Shown: positions 1 through 8,426, counted from the first letter of the stretch. The stretch: DNA of 64,000 nt from Streptomyces sp. NRRL F-6492 (GCF_001280125.1 NZ_LGEG01000251.1:7839-71838); one strand, 5' to 3'. A program made the numbers and translations. Notes: a model not told the origin generated them from the letters alone.

Positions 1-89
1 CGTCCGGCCAGCGCCCCGGTGTCGATGGGGGAGCCCGGCAGGGCGGTCCCCGCGGACAGAACACGCACCGTACGGTCCAGGTCCACCAC
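1..89 (-). CDS. Beta-ketoacyl synthase III-like protein, 5' end only
   Basis: Only the first 29 or so codons are inside the window; the gene runs off the left edge. Reading leftwards from a GTG, the protein begins VVDLDRTVRVLSAGTALPGS followed by PIDTGALAGR. The LSAGTALPG stretch resembles the first beta strand and loop of actinobacterial FabH-like condensing enzymes. A strong ribosome site (GAGAGGAGG) lies about 8 bases upstream of the start. The gene diverges from the phosphopantetheinyl transferase, which would fit a polyketide or fatty-acid setting. The fragment is too short to be sure of the family. Confidence 0.5.
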   Translation of the reverse strand, partial: MVDLDRTVRVLSAGTALPGSPIDTGALAG

Positions 90-303
90 GTGAGGTCCTC
101 CTCTCTCGTTGCGTCCGGCCTGCTGTCCGGCTTGCGTGGGGACGCTAGGCGCGCGTTCTAAAGCAGCCCTGAACCACCTCCGGGGCCTGCCTTCAGCGGC
201 GCTTCAGCGGGCCCGCCGAGCCTGGGCGGATGACGGACACCGGATCCACGGCCGCGCCCGGGCGGCCGGACGCGCACGCGTCCCGCTCCTGCGGTACGAC
301 GGG

Positions 304-942
304 GTGATCGAGCGGCTGCTGCCGCCGGGGGTGGCGTCGGCGGAGGCGTACGGCGACCCGCCGGACGCGCTGCTGTTCCCCGCCGAGGAGGCGCTGGTCC
401 GCCGGGCCTCGGAGGGCCGCAGGCGCGAGTTCGCCACGGTACGGCTGTGCGCCCGGCGCGCCCTCGCCGAACTGGGCGTCGCGCCCGTGCCCCTGCTGCC
501 GGGCGAGCGGGGCGCGCCGCGCTGGCCGGAGCGGGTGGTGGGCAGCATGACCCACTGCGACGGCTACCGTGCGGCGGCCGTCGCACGGCGGGCCCCGGAG
601 GTGCTGTCGGTCGGCATCGACGCGGAGCCGCACCGGCGCCTGCCGCCGGACGTGCTGGAGGCGATCGCGCTGCCCGCCGAACTCCGCCGCGTCGACGGGC
701 TCCTGCGCACGGCCCCGCACGTCCACTGGGACCGGCTGCTGTTCAGCGCGAAGGAGAGCGTCTACAAGGCGTGGTTCCCGCTGACGCGGACCCGGCTCGG
801 CTTCGACGAGGCGGACATCGCCTTCGATCCGGCGGGTTCGTTCCGGGCGGTACTGCTCCGGGGCCCCGGGCCGTCGGAGTTCGCCGGCCGGTGGCTGGTG
901 GCCGGCGGACTGCTGGCCACGGCGGTCACGTACCGGGGCTGA
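304..942 (+). CDS. 4'-phosphopantetheinyl transferase (Sfp/EntD type)
   Basis: A protein of about 212 residues that would transfer the phosphopantetheine arm of CoA to a serine of carrier proteins in fatty-acid, polyketide or peptide synthesis. Visible hallmarks are GSMTHCDGYRAAAV, VGIDAEPHRRL (the Mg-binding D-x-E) and FSAKESVYKAWFPL (the W/F-x-x-K-E-S-x-x-K-A signature), in the usual order and spacing. The frame stays open to 109, but the family normally begins at the equivalent of VIERLLPPGVASAEAYGD, so the GTG at 304 was chosen. A 25-codon frame (ATG 230 to TGA 305-307) ends across that GTG and could be a translationally coupled leader. The neighbouring ketosynthase-like gene suggests a carrier-protein pathway just outside the window. 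Confidence 0.88.
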   Translation: MIERLLPPGVASAEAYGDPPDALLFPAEEALVRRASEGRRREFATVRLCARRALAELGVAPVPLLPGERGAPRWPERVVGSMTHCDGYRAAAVARRAPEVLSVGIDAEPHRRLPPDVLEAIALPAELRRVDGLLRTAPHVHWDRLLFSAKESVYKAWFPLTRTRLGFDEADIAFDPAGSFRAVLLRGPGPSEFAGRWLVAGGLLATAVTYRG

Positions 943-1047
943 CGTCCCGGAGGGCCTTCACGGCGACCGGCGGCCGCCGATACCGACCGGCGAGCCCGAC
1001 CACCGACACCGACAGGCGACCGCCGGTCGCCGGTCGCCGACCGCCGC

Positions 1048-1693
1048 TCAAGGCCTCGGCGTTCCCGCCCCGGACGCCGGCACGTCCGCCTCGCCCGGCT
1101 TCTTCCCGTGGTCGGCGGTCTCACCGCCGCGCCCCACGTTCCGGAGCAGCGCCGTGGCCGTGACGGCGAGCGCGAGCATGACCGGGACGGCTCCCGTCGC
1201 GATCCAGGCGAGGCCCTGCGCGAAGGAGTCCCTCGCCACGCCGACGAGCCCGCCCGCTCCGGCGGCGCGGCGTCGACGATCATCGCGATGCCGAGGGACG
1301 ACACCGGCATCAGACCGGCGAACAGCAGGGACGCCGCCGTGACGACGAGGCCGATCCCGGAGCCCCCGTCCACCCGGGAGAGCACGGCGAAGCCGACGGC
1401 GGCGACCGTGAGACCGGCGCCGAAGACGTACGCCTTGCCCACCCGGGCCGCCACGCCCTGGGCGACGAACATCGCGAGGGTTCCGCAGAGGACCATCGGC
1501 AGGCTCCACACCGCCGATTCCAGCGGCTCCATGCCCACCACCATCTGGATGTACTGGGCGATGAGGAACTGACCGCCCAGCGTGAACGCCACGGTCAGGG
1601 TCAGTCGTCACGAGGGAGACGCTGAAGCCGCGGTCCGCGAAGAGCTCCGTGTCGAGCAGCGGGTCGGCGAGCCGGCGCTGCCGTGCCACGAAG
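1048..1693 (-). pseudogene. DHA2-type MFS drug exporter, broken 3' remnant
   Basis: Membrane segments of a 14-TM (DHA2) multidrug exporter are recognisable but spread over two frames. The piece GGLFVARQRRLADPLLD with ELFADRGFSVSLVT is in one frame. LTVAFTLGGQFLIAQYIQMV through SLGIAMIVDAAPPERAG is in a second, after an indel near 1595. VGVARDSFAQGLAW to the C-terminus returns to the first frame near 1255, apparently with about 60 residues also missing at that point. The N-terminal half is absent: homology stops near 1693, exactly where the DsbA-like remnant on the other strand begins. The family exports drugs by proton antiport, but this copy cannot be functional. Confidence 0.8.
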
Positions 1694-2109
1694 AGGCCAC
1701 CGAACTCGCCTCCGAGGCGGGGCTGGAGTACCGGCTGGAGAACGCCGTACCGGTCAACACCTTCGACGTGCACCGTCTCATCCACTTCGGCGAGCACCGC
1801 TCGCTGGGCGAGCCGGTGCGCGAGCGGCTGCTGCGCGGATACACCGCCGAGGGGGCGCACCTGGGCGACCGGCGCACCCTCGTCCGGCTCGGCGGCGAGG
1901 CCGGACTCGACGCCGCGGAGGTGGAGGCGCTGCTGGACGGCGACGAGTTCGGGGACGCCGTCCGCGCCGACGAGCGGCGGGCCGTCCGGCTCGGGATCAC
2001 CGGTGTGCCCGGCTTCTCCTTCGACGGGCGGCCGGGCGTCTCGGGTGCGCTCTCCGTGGCCGACATCGCCGGACGGCTGCGGCGGGCGGCGGCGTCGGCC
2101 GGGACCTGA
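1690..2109 (+). pseudogene. DsbA-family (FrnE-like) oxidoreductase, 5'-truncated
   Basis: The C-terminal two thirds of a FrnE-type thioredoxin-fold protein are clear: EATELASEAGLEYRLENAV, NTFDVHRLIHFGEHRS, then RAVRLGITGVPGFSF with its cis-proline (VP) and a helical C-terminus. The N-terminal strand with the CPWC-like active site is missing. The reading frame continues upstream to 1582 only by running through sequence that belongs, on the other strand, to the MFS remnant. The two genes were probably divergent neighbours, and one deletion took both 5' ends. No disulphide chemistry is expected from this fragment. Confidence 0.75.
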
Positions 2110-2145
2110 CGGCCGGTCCGGATCCGGGTGCGACCGGAGACCGGG

Positions 2146-3057
2146 TCAGGCGCGGCCGCGCAGGGCGGCCTCGTAGGCCTCGTCGGGGTCGAGCCGGCGC
2201 AGTTCCTCGGCGATGAGCTCCGCGGTGGAGCGGACCTTGAGGGCGAGCACCCGGTGGGGCTGGCCGGGGATGGAGAGGCGGGCCACCGGACCCTCGGGCC
2301 GGTCGATGAGGATCTCGCCGTCCGGGGTGCCCATGCGGACGGCGGTGACCACGGGGCCGTCGGTGACGACCCGGTCGACGGGGACGCCGAGCCTGACCTC
2401 GAACCAGCGGGCGAGGAGTTCGGCGCTGGGGTTCTCCGCCTCGCTCTCGACGGCGGCGGAGGTGATGTCGAGCGGCGCCTGGTCGAGCGCGGCGGCCAGC
2501 ATCGAGCGCCAGGGGGTGAGCCGCGTCCAGGCGAGGTCCGTGTCACCGGGGGCGTACGAGGCGGCGCGGGTCTCCAGGACGGTGAGGGGGTCCTCCACGG
2601 CGTACGCGTCGGTGATGCGGCGCTGGGCGAGCGAGCCGAGCGGGTCCTTGGAGGGGACCTCGGGGGCGTCGACGGGCCACCAGACCACGACGGGCGCGTC
2701 CGGCAGGAGCAGGGGTAGGACCACGGACTCGGCGCGGGCGCAGAGTTCGCCGTGGAGCCGGAGCACGACCGTCTCGCCCGAACCGGCGTCGCTGCCGAGC
2801 CGGACCTCGGCGTCGAGCCGGGTCTCGTGCCGCTCGCGGGGGGAGCGCGCGTGGCGCTTGATGACCACGAGGATGCGGGAGGGGTGCTCCCGGGAGGCCT
2901 CGCCGGCCGCCTTGACGGCGTCGTAGGCGTTCTCCTCGTCGGTGACGACGACGAGGGTGAGCACGGCGCCGACGGCGGGGGTGCCGACGTCCCTGCGGCC
3001 CTTCAGGATCGCCTTGTTGATCCTGCTGGAATTGGTGTCCGTCAGATCGATCTTCAT
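2146..3057 (-). CDS. opcA: Glucose-6-phosphate dehydrogenase assembly protein OpcA
   Basis: A 303-residue protein, the normal length for OpcA, which in cyanobacteria and actinobacteria binds and activates glucose-6-phosphate dehydrogenase at the entry of the pentose phosphate pathway. It starts MKIDLTDTNSSRINKAILKG, contains RILVVIKRHARSP and VVWWPVDAPEVPSKDPLG, and ends in a helical tail (RSTAELIAEELRRLDPDEAY). Streptomyces often carries two copies, usually next to zwf, tal, tkt or pgi; none of those partners is in this window. The ATG follows a purine-rich AGGAAGGGA site. It would act in trans on a dehydrogenase encoded elsewhere. The two broken genes downstream show that this edge has been rearranged. 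Confidence 0.9.
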   Translation of the reverse strand: MKIDLTDTNSSRINKAILKGRRDVGTPAVGAVLTLVVVTDEENAYDAVKAAGEASREHPSRILVVIKRHARSPRERHETRLDAEVRLGSDAGSGETVVLRLHGELCARAESVVLPLLLPDAPVVVWWPVDAPEVPSKDPLGSLAQRRITDAYAVEDPLTVLETRAASYAPGDTDLAWTRLTPWRSMLAAALDQAPLDITSAAVESEAENPSAELLARWFEVRLGVPVDRVVTDGPVVTAVRMGTPDGEILIDRPEGPVARLSIPGQPHRVLALKVRSTAELIAEELRRLDPDEAYEAALRGRA

Positions 3058-3136
3058 GCGCGGCGCCCGTCCCTTCCTCTCCCGCGAGCCTAACCCTCCC
3101 GCGCGGCGAACGCGTGCGGGTGCCCGCCGGCCCCCT

Positions 3137-3670
3137 CTAGGACTGTTCGGGGTCCGGCTCGGGAGCCGCCTGGCCCTGGGCGCGGCGGCCCACGACGGCG
3201 GCGGCGGCGAGCGCGGTGCCGAGGAAGGCGACGGCCACGACCCAGCGCCGGTCGAGGACGTGGCCGGTGAGGTGGTCCAGGGAGTACCGTCCGGCGCCCG
3301 TGACGCCGATCGCGGCGGCGGTGAAGCCGAGGAAGGCGGGGTACTCGTAGCCGCCGCCCTGGGCGAAGAAGCCGGCCGGCGCGTGCACCGAGACGGCCCC
3401 CGCCATGGCGCCGGCCGCGGCGGCGCCGGCGGCCGGGGTGGCGAGGCCGAGGGCGAGGAGGGCGCCGCCGCCGGCCTCGCCGAGACCGGCGGCGATCGCG
3501 CTCTGCCGGCCCGGCGAGAAGCCCATCGCCTCCATCGCCTTGCCGGTGCCCTCGACTCCCCCGCCGCCGAACCAGCCGAAGAGCTTCTGCGTGCCGTGCG
3601 CGGCGAGCACGGCGCCGGTGCCGACCCTCAGTACGAGCAGCCCGAGGTCGCGTCGGTTGGGGTGGGCCAT
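3137..3670 (-). CDS. DoxX-family membrane protein
   Basis: A 177-residue inner-membrane protein with four hydrophobic segments and the DoxX pattern LVLRVGTGAVLAAHGTQKLF near the N-terminus, followed by the FGWFGGGGVEGTGKAMEAMG loop and IAAGLGEAGGGALLALGL. DoxX proteins are small membrane proteins of uncertain role, some linked to thiosulphate or thiol redox and membrane-stress complexes. The ATG at 3670 was chosen because MAHPNRRDLGLLVLRVG matches the usual start; the frame is open further upstream without coding character. It lies head to head with the M20 peptidase gene. Confidence 0.85.
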   Translation of the reverse strand: MAHPNRRDLGLLVLRVGTGAVLAAHGTQKLFGWFGGGGVEGTGKAMEAMGFSPGRQSAIAAGLGEAGGGALLALGLATPAAGAAAAGAMAGAVSVHAPAGFFAQGGGYEYPAFLGFTAAAIGVTGAGRYSLDHLTGHVLDRRWVVAVAFLGTALAAAAVVGRRAQGQAAPEPDPEQS

Positions 3671-3875
3671 GGGTTCTCCAGGTGCGGGAGGGGACGCGTA
3701 CGCCGTCCACTGTCGTCGTCCTCCGCGGTCCGCGCCGCCCGTGCGCCGGCTCCGTACTCCGTACGAGTCACCTTTTGCGGCGTTTGTCCGCCGTTGCTTT
3801 AGTGGGAGGGCTGTCGCCGTCCCGGGACCGTCGCGCGTCGCGCCCCCGGAGGCGACCCGAGGGAAGTGGGTGCGC

Positions 3876-5252
3876 ATGACCGCCGAGTCCACCGAGACCG
3901 CAGCCCTGCGGAAGAGGGTCCGGGACCTGATGCCCCGGGCGAAGGAGGACCTGACCGAGCTGGTGGCGATGCGTTCCGTCGCCGATCCCCGCCAGTTCCC
4001 GCCCGAGGAGTGCGCGAAGACCGCCGACTTCCTCGTCCGGGCCTTCACCGAGGCCGGGCTCGGGGACATGCGGCGGGTGACCACCCCGGACGGCACGGAC
4101 GCGGTGGTGGGGCACGCGCCGGGGCCCGAGGGGGCGCCCACCGTCCTGCTGTACTGCCACTACGACGTGCAGCCGCCGCTCGACGACGCCGCCTGGCGCA
4201 CCCCGCCCTTCGAGCTCACCGAGCGCGACGGACGCTGGTACGGCCGCGGCGCCGCCGACTGCAAGGGCAACATCGCCATGCACCTGACGGCGCTGCGCGC
4301 GCTCGGCGGTCCGGAGGGGCGGGGCTTCCCCGTACACCTCAAGTTCGTGGCGGAGGGCTCGGAGGAGCAGGGAACGGCCGGTCTGGAGAAGCTCGTTCCG
4401 CTCCAGCCGGACCTGTTCGCCGCCGACGCGCTGCTGATCTGCGACACCGGCAACTTCGCGCTCGGCCTGCCCACCGCGACCACCTCGCTGCGCGGGCTCA
4501 CCAACGTCGTGGTGACCGTCTCCACCCTGAAGGGGGAGATGCACTCCGGCATGTTCGGCGGCCCGGCGCCCGACGCGCTGGCCGCGCTCGTCCGGATGCT
4601 CGACAGCCTCCGCGACGAGCACGGCAACACGGCGGTCGAGGGCCTCGCGGGCGACGGCACCTGGCGGGGCGTCGACTACCCGGCCGAGCAGTTCCGCGCC
4701 GACGCCGGCGTCCTGGACGGGGTGTCCCTCGTCGGTACGGGATCGGTCGCCGACGAGCTGTGGGCCCGGCCCGCCGTCACCGTCCTCGGCATCGACTGCC
4801 CGCCGGTCGTGGGCTCCTCGGCGGCGGTGCAGGCGAGGGTGCGGGCCAGGGTCAGCCTGCGGGTCCCGCCGGGGATCGACGCGGACGACGCCCGGCGCGC
4901 CCTGACCGACCACCTGACCTCGGCCGCCCCGTGGGGCGCCCGGGTGGAGGTGGAGCCGGAGAGCGCGGGCCAGCCCTTCCTCGCGCGCACCGACGGTCCC
5001 GCCTACCGGGCCCTGGCGACGGCGTTCCGCGAGGCGTACGGGAAGGACATGGTGCGGGCCGGGCAGGGCGGGTCGATCCCGCTGTGCAACGTGCTCGCCG
5101 CGCACTTCCCGGACGCCGAGATCGCGCTCGTCGGCGTCGAGGAGCCGGGCTGCCTCATCCACGCGCCCAACGAGAGCGTGGACCCCTCGGAGATCGAGCA
5201 CATGGCGCTGACCGAGGCGCTCTTCCTGAGCCGTTACGCCACCCCTCTCTGA
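3876..5252 (+). CDS. M20 family metallopeptidase (dipeptidase)
   Basis: A 458-residue cytosolic enzyme of the M20/ArgE/DapE/CPG2 clan that cleaves small peptides or deacylates amino-acid derivatives with two zinc ions. Metal and catalytic motifs appear in order: YCHYDVQPP (His plus catalytic Asp), RGAADCKGN (bridging Asp), EGSEEQGT (general-base Glu followed by a ligand Glu), CDTGNF, and a final His in CLIHAPNES. The dimerisation lid carries TLKGEMHSGMFGGPAPDA, typical of the dipeptidase branch. The ATG at 3876 has a GAGGGAAG ribosome site; longer forms have no support. The HdeD-type gene follows 57 bp downstream on the same strand. The true substrate cannot be told from sequence. Confidence 0.9.
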   Translation: MTAESTETAALRKRVRDLMPRAKEDLTELVAMRSVADPRQFPPEECAKTADFLVRAFTEAGLGDMRRVTTPDGTDAVVGHAPGPEGAPTVLLYCHYDVQPPLDDAAWRTPPFELTERDGRWYGRGAADCKGNIAMHLTALRALGGPEGRGFPVHLKFVAEGSEEQGTAGLEKLVPLQPDLFAADALLICDTGNFALGLPTATTSLRGLTNVVVTVSTLKGEMHSGMFGGPAPDALAALVRMLDSLRDEHGNTAVEGLAGDGTWRGVDYPAEQFRADAGVLDGVSLVGTGSVADELWARPAVTVLGIDCPPVVGSSAAVQARVRARVSLRVPPGIDADDARRALTDHLTSAAPWGARVEVEPESAGQPFLARTDGPAYRALATAFREAYGKDMVRAGQGGSIPLCNVLAAHFPDAEIALVGVEEPGCLIHAPNESVDPSEIEHMALTEALFLSRYATPL

Positions 5253-5309
5253 ACCGCGCCCCCACGACCCGCTCCGAACCCCGCCCCACGAAAGGACGGA
5301 ACCCGTCCC

Positions 5310-5924
5310 ATGACAGAGACCCATGACCGATCCCGTGAACACCCCCGGGACCGGGAGACCCCGGCCGGACCCCTCGGCGCGCTGGCGGGCGCCGCCTGGC
5401 AGGCCCTGCTCCTCGCCGGCCTCGCGGCCCTGGTCCTCGGCGTCCTCGTCCTGGTCTGGCCGGGCGCCTCGCTGCTGGTGGCCGGGGTGCTCTTCGGCCT
5501 GTACCTGCTGTTCAGCGGCGTGATGCAGCTGGTCGCCGCCTTCGGCACCCATGTGAGCACCGCGCTGCGGGTCATGGCCTTCATCAGCGGCGCCCTCTCG
5601 ATCCTGCTCGGTCTGCTCTGCTTCCGGGGCGCGACGCAGTCGATCCTGCTGCTCGCGCTCTGGATCGGCATCGGCTGGCTCTTCCGGGGCATCACCCAGA
5701 CCGTGGCGGCGGCCTCCGACCCGGCGATGCCGGCCCGCGGCTGGCAGGTCTTCCTCGGCGTCGTCAGCGCGCTGGCCGGGGTGGTGCTGATCGTGTCCCC
5801 GCTGGAGTCGGCGGCGGTGCTCACGCTCCTCGGCGGCATCTGGCTCGTCGCCGTCGGCGCCGTCGAGATCGTCACGGCCCTCCAGGTGCGCTCGCGCGCC
5901 AAGAGCCTGCCGCCGGGGGTCTGA
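5310..5924 (+). CDS. HdeD-like acid-resistance membrane protein (DUF308)
   Basis: A 204-residue protein with six hydrophobic helices in three hairpins and the DUF308 repeats: LVLVWPGASLLVAGVLFGLY, GLLCFRGATQSILLLALWIG and LIVSPLESAAVLTLLGGIWL. E. coli HdeD, the best-known member, helps at high cell density in acid; in Streptomyces the role is unknown. The N-terminus is a charged, proline-rich cytosolic stretch of about 25 residues. The start is the ATG following CCCGTCCC; an AAAGGACGG site lies about 10 bases upstream. The gene ends in front of a strong hairpin. Confidence 0.85.
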   Translation: MTETHDRSREHPRDRETPAGPLGALAGAAWQALLLAGLAALVLGVLVLVWPGASLLVAGVLFGLYLLFSGVMQLVAAFGTHVSTALRVMAFISGALSILLGLLCFRGATQSILLLALWIGIGWLFRGITQTVAAASDPAMPARGWQVFLGVVSALAGVVLIVSPLESAAVLTLLGGIWLVAVGAVEIVTALQVRSRAKSLPPGV

Positions 5925-5946
5925 CCGGGCGTCACGCACCCGAGCG

Positions 5947-5986
5947 CCGCCGTCCGCCGTCCGTCCGGTCTCCGGGCGGACGGCGG
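5947..5986 (+). terminator. Hairpin terminator after the HdeD-like gene
   Basis: The arms CCGCCGTCCGCC (5947-5958) and GGCGGACGGCGG (5975-5986) are perfectly complementary over 12 bp with a 16-base loop, followed by TCGCCTTT. This is the typical Streptomyces form of an intrinsic terminator, with little or no U-tract. Confidence 0.6.
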
Positions 5987-6068
5987 TCGCCTTTGACGCG
6001 TGCGCTACATTTTGCCGGTCCTTGACCACCGATCCCCGCGATCGTGAACCCCTCGGAGCCGGCATCCC

Positions 6069-6491
6069 ATGAGCGACATCGTCAACGGCCTCGGCCGGAC
6101 CAGTGCCTACGGCGCCCTCGGCGTGGTCCTGCTGATCCTCGGCATCGTGCTCGTGGACCTGCTGACCCCCGGCAGGCTCGGGCGGCAGATCTGGGAGGAC
6201 CGCAACCGCAACGCCGCGATCCTGCTGAGCTCGGCGCTCCTCGGCATCGGCGGCATCGTCTTCACCTCGATCTGGACGACGTACGACGACTTCGGCAAGG
6301 GCCTCGTCTCGACCGCCGCGTTCGGCCTCCTCGGCCTGGCGATGATGGCGGTGGCCTTCCTCGTGGTCGACCTGATCACGCCGGGCAGGCTGGGCGCCAC
6401 CCTCGTCGACCCCGAGCCCCACCCGGCGGTCTGGGTGACCGCCTCCTGCAACATCGCGGTCTCGGCGATCGTCTCCGCCTCGATCGCCTGA
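6069..6491 (+). CDS. DUF350 membrane protein
   Basis: A 140-residue protein with four hydrophobic helices arranged as two related halves. Each half ends in a LVVDLITPGRLG-like motif (VLVDLLTPGRLGRQIWEDRN in the first, VDLITPGRLGATLVD in the second). That D-L-x-T-P-G-R-L signature is typical of DUF350 (YjfL/UPF0719) proteins, whose function is not established. An internal duplication of the family is plainly visible. The start ATG follows GGAGCCGGCATCCC. It is monocistronic, with a hairpin overlapping its stop codon. Confidence 0.85.
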   Translation: MSDIVNGLGRTSAYGALGVVLLILGIVLVDLLTPGRLGRQIWEDRNRNAAILLSSALLGIGGIVFTSIWTTYDDFGKGLVSTAAFGLLGLAMMAVAFLVVDLITPGRLGATLVDPEPHPAVWVTASCNIAVSAIVSASIA

Positions 6492-6508
6492 GCCCCGGCC
6501 GGGCTCAG
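6488..6508. terminator. Bidirectional hairpin across two convergent stop codons
   Basis: The arms CTGAGCCC (6488-6495) and GGGCTCAG (6501-6508) with a CGGCC loop include the stop codons of the DUF350 gene (+) and of the 163-residue gene (-), so one palindrome serves both convergent units. Confidence 0.5.
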
Positions 6509-6996
6509 ACCTCCCTCGGCTCCACCTCCAGGAAGCGGCGTCCGCGCGGCCCCTTGTAGAGCAGGGCGTCCCAGCCGAGCCGGGCCAGGACGGGGACGCA
6601 CGCGCCGAGGGTCTCCGTCTCCTCCCGGGCGGCGCCCGTGCCCGGCGGCCCCAGCCACTCGACCACGACCGTGCCGGGCCGCTCCCCCGGCCGGACCCGG
6701 TAGCCGGTGGAGCTCCGCGTCCCGGCGGCGTCCACGGACGAGGGCGTGATCCCGCCGGACTCCAGGGCCAGGGCCACCGCCCGGACCGGCTGCCGCAGCT
6801 CCCAGTCGGCGGGCGCGGCCTCGGGGTCCCCGCCCCGGCTCCTGGTCAGCCGTCTGATCTGGAGCAGCCCGTCGAGGGCCGCCCGGACCTCACGGGAGCG
6901 CTGCTCGGCGTCGGCCGGGGGCAGGGGCGGTCCGTCGCCCGTGGCCGCCTCGAAGACGCCCCCGGCACCTCCGCTTTCGGGTCCCCGTGCCGTCAC
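6505..6996 (-). CDS. Hypothetical protein coupled to the WGR protein
   Basis: A 163-residue soluble protein without a family I recognise. The middle is helical and basic (AEQRSREVRAALDGLLQIRR, LTRSRGGDPEAAPADWELRQ), followed by a compact C-terminal part containing GTVVVEWLGPPGTG and ARLGWDALLYKGPRGRRFLE, which could be two strands and a helix. Its GTG overlaps the stop codon of the WGR protein gene (GTGA), so the two are translated together and probably work together. No Cys cluster, signal peptide or membrane segment is visible. Confidence 0.7.
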   Translation of the reverse strand: MTARGPESGGAGGVFEAATGDGPPLPPADAEQRSREVRAALDGLLQIRRLTRSRGGDPEAAPADWELRQPVRAVALALESGGITPSSVDAAGTRSSTGYRVRPGERPGTVVVEWLGPPGTGAAREETETLGACVPVLARLGWDALLYKGPRGRRFLEVEPREV

Positions 6997-8426
6997 AGCA
7001 GCCGCCGGATGTCGCCGCGGACCCGGTAGAAGCCGCCCGCGGCGGGGTGCAGGGCGTCGACCACGTAGCGCGCGCCGGGCTCACGGATCGCCCGCGGGAA
7101 CTGCACGTTCCACGAGGAGTCGTAGCCCCCCGAGACGACCCGCACCCGGGTCCGGCCCGACTCGTTCACGCACTCCACGACCACCGCGCCGGCCGGGGCG
7201 TCGCTGACGACGGTCACGGCGGTGGCGGTCGTGGCCGGCTCGTACACCGGCATCGCGGCGGCGAGCTTGACGTCCCGGGCGACCGGGACCGTGCCCCGCT
7301 GGGCGGCCGCGATCGCCGCCTCGCTCGCGTCCACGCAGACCAGCGAGCCGTCGGTGGTCACCAGGTAGAGCCGCTCGTCCCGGTACTGCATGGAGAGCGC
7401 CGAGCCGCCTCCCGTGCCGAGCTTCCACAGCCGGGTGCCGTCCTCCGCGAAGCAGTAGACGGAGGAGGACGAGTCGCCCGCGAAGACGAACCGGCCGCCG
7501 GACGAGGTGGCGCAGGAGTACACCGGGCTGTCGCAGGAGTACACCGCCTCCACCCGTCCGTCCTTCTTCGCGAGCCGCTGCACCTTCCTGCGGCCCGTGC
7601 CCGCGTAGACCGCGGTGTCCTCCTGCCAGCCGAAGAGGACCGCGCCGTCGGTGGCCGTGTGCCACAGCTCGCCGCCGCCGTCCGGCGCGTGGGCCGCGAC
7701 GCCGCCCGTGTCCCCGTAGTAGACGGCGTCGCCGTCGGCGCGGACCATCCAGGCGTGCTCGCCCCGGCCGCCGCGCGCCCACTGGTGCTCGTCCTCGTGG
7801 TCGATGACGGTGAGCCGGCCGGAGCGGTCGGCGACGTTCAGGACCCCCTCGTGGATGTCGAGCCAGAAGATGTCGACGTCGGTGGCGATGTCGTACGCGG
7901 CGAAGGGCAGCTTGGACGACAGGTCGTACACCTTGCCGTCGTCGCAGCCCGCGTAGATCCAGAAGTCGTCGGCGACCAGGCACTTGACGCCGTCGGGCAG
8001 GCTGAAGCGGGCCTGCACCTCGCCGGTGCGGTCGAGCGTGAAGACGTCCCCCGCCTGGTTGCCGACCCAGCAGCGCTCCTCGTCGACGTGGATGCCGAAG
8101 GCGGCCGAGCCGGTCCGGAAGCGCCAGAGCACCGGGGCGACGGCCCGCGCGGTGGAGGGTGCCGAGGTCACGGCGCGGCGCGTCACCGCGCGGGCGGCGC
8201 GCTGCCCCCGCACCGCGGGCGCGTATCCCTTGCGGACCTTCTCCCCTATCTTCTTCGCGGCGGCGGCCTGGGCCTTCTGCACGGTCGGGAACGTGGAACG
8301 CTGCGTCTGTCCGTCCGTGCCGATCCGGCCGTAGCGGACCGACACCGCGAGGTCCTCGACGGTCACTTCGTAGAACTTGTGGGCACCGTCGCCGTCCTGC
8401 GACAGCTCCAGGTAAGTCGTCGTCAT
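6993..8426 (-). CDS. WGR-domain protein with PQQ-like beta-propeller
   Basis: A 477-residue cytosolic protein. Residues 1-75 or so form a WGR domain (YLELSQDGDGAHKFYEVTVE, RYGRIGTDGQTQRSTF, then AQAAAAKKIGEKVRKGY), a nucleic-acid-associated module best known from PARPs and the MolR regulator. The rest, from about residue 95, consists of repeated 40-residue blades with DG-x-x-Y/W motifs (EERCWVGNQAGDVFTLDRTG, WIYAGCDDGKVYDL, TDGSLVCVDASEAA), as in a PQQ-type or WD-like propeller. This pairing suggests a scaffold or sensor rather than an enzyme. The ATG at 8426 (MTTTYLELS) was preferred to a GTG 30 bases upstream because it fits the WGR start. Confidence 0.8.
   Translation of the reverse strand: MTTTYLELSQDGDGAHKFYEVTVEDLAVSVRYGRIGTDGQTQRSTFPTVQKAQAAAAKKIGEKVRKGYAPAVRGQRAARAVTRRAVTSAPSTARAVAPVLWRFRTGSAAFGIHVDEERCWVGNQAGDVFTLDRTGEVQARFSLPDGVKCLVADDFWIYAGCDDGKVYDLSSKLPFAAYDIATDVDIFWLDIHEGVLNVADRSGRLTVIDHEDEHQWARGGRGEHAWMVRADGDAVYYGDTGGVAAHAPDGGGELWHTATDGAVLFGWQEDTAVYAGTGRRKVQRLAKKDGRVEAVYSCDSPVYSCATSSGGRFVFAGDSSSSVYCFAEDGTRLWKLGTGGGSALSMQYRDERLYLVTTDGSLVCVDASEAAIAAAQRGTVPVARDVKLAAAMPVYEPATTATAVTVVSDAPAGAVVVECVNESGRTRVRVVSGGYDSSWNVQFPRAIREPGARYVVDALHPAAGGFYRVRGDIRRLL

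Noticed and set aside
3768..6422. Very long open frame on the minus strand opposite the M20 dipeptidase and HdeD-like genes
   Set aside because: Low-complexity Arg/Gly/Ala-rich translation; it mirrors the third-position GC of the true genes on the plus strand.
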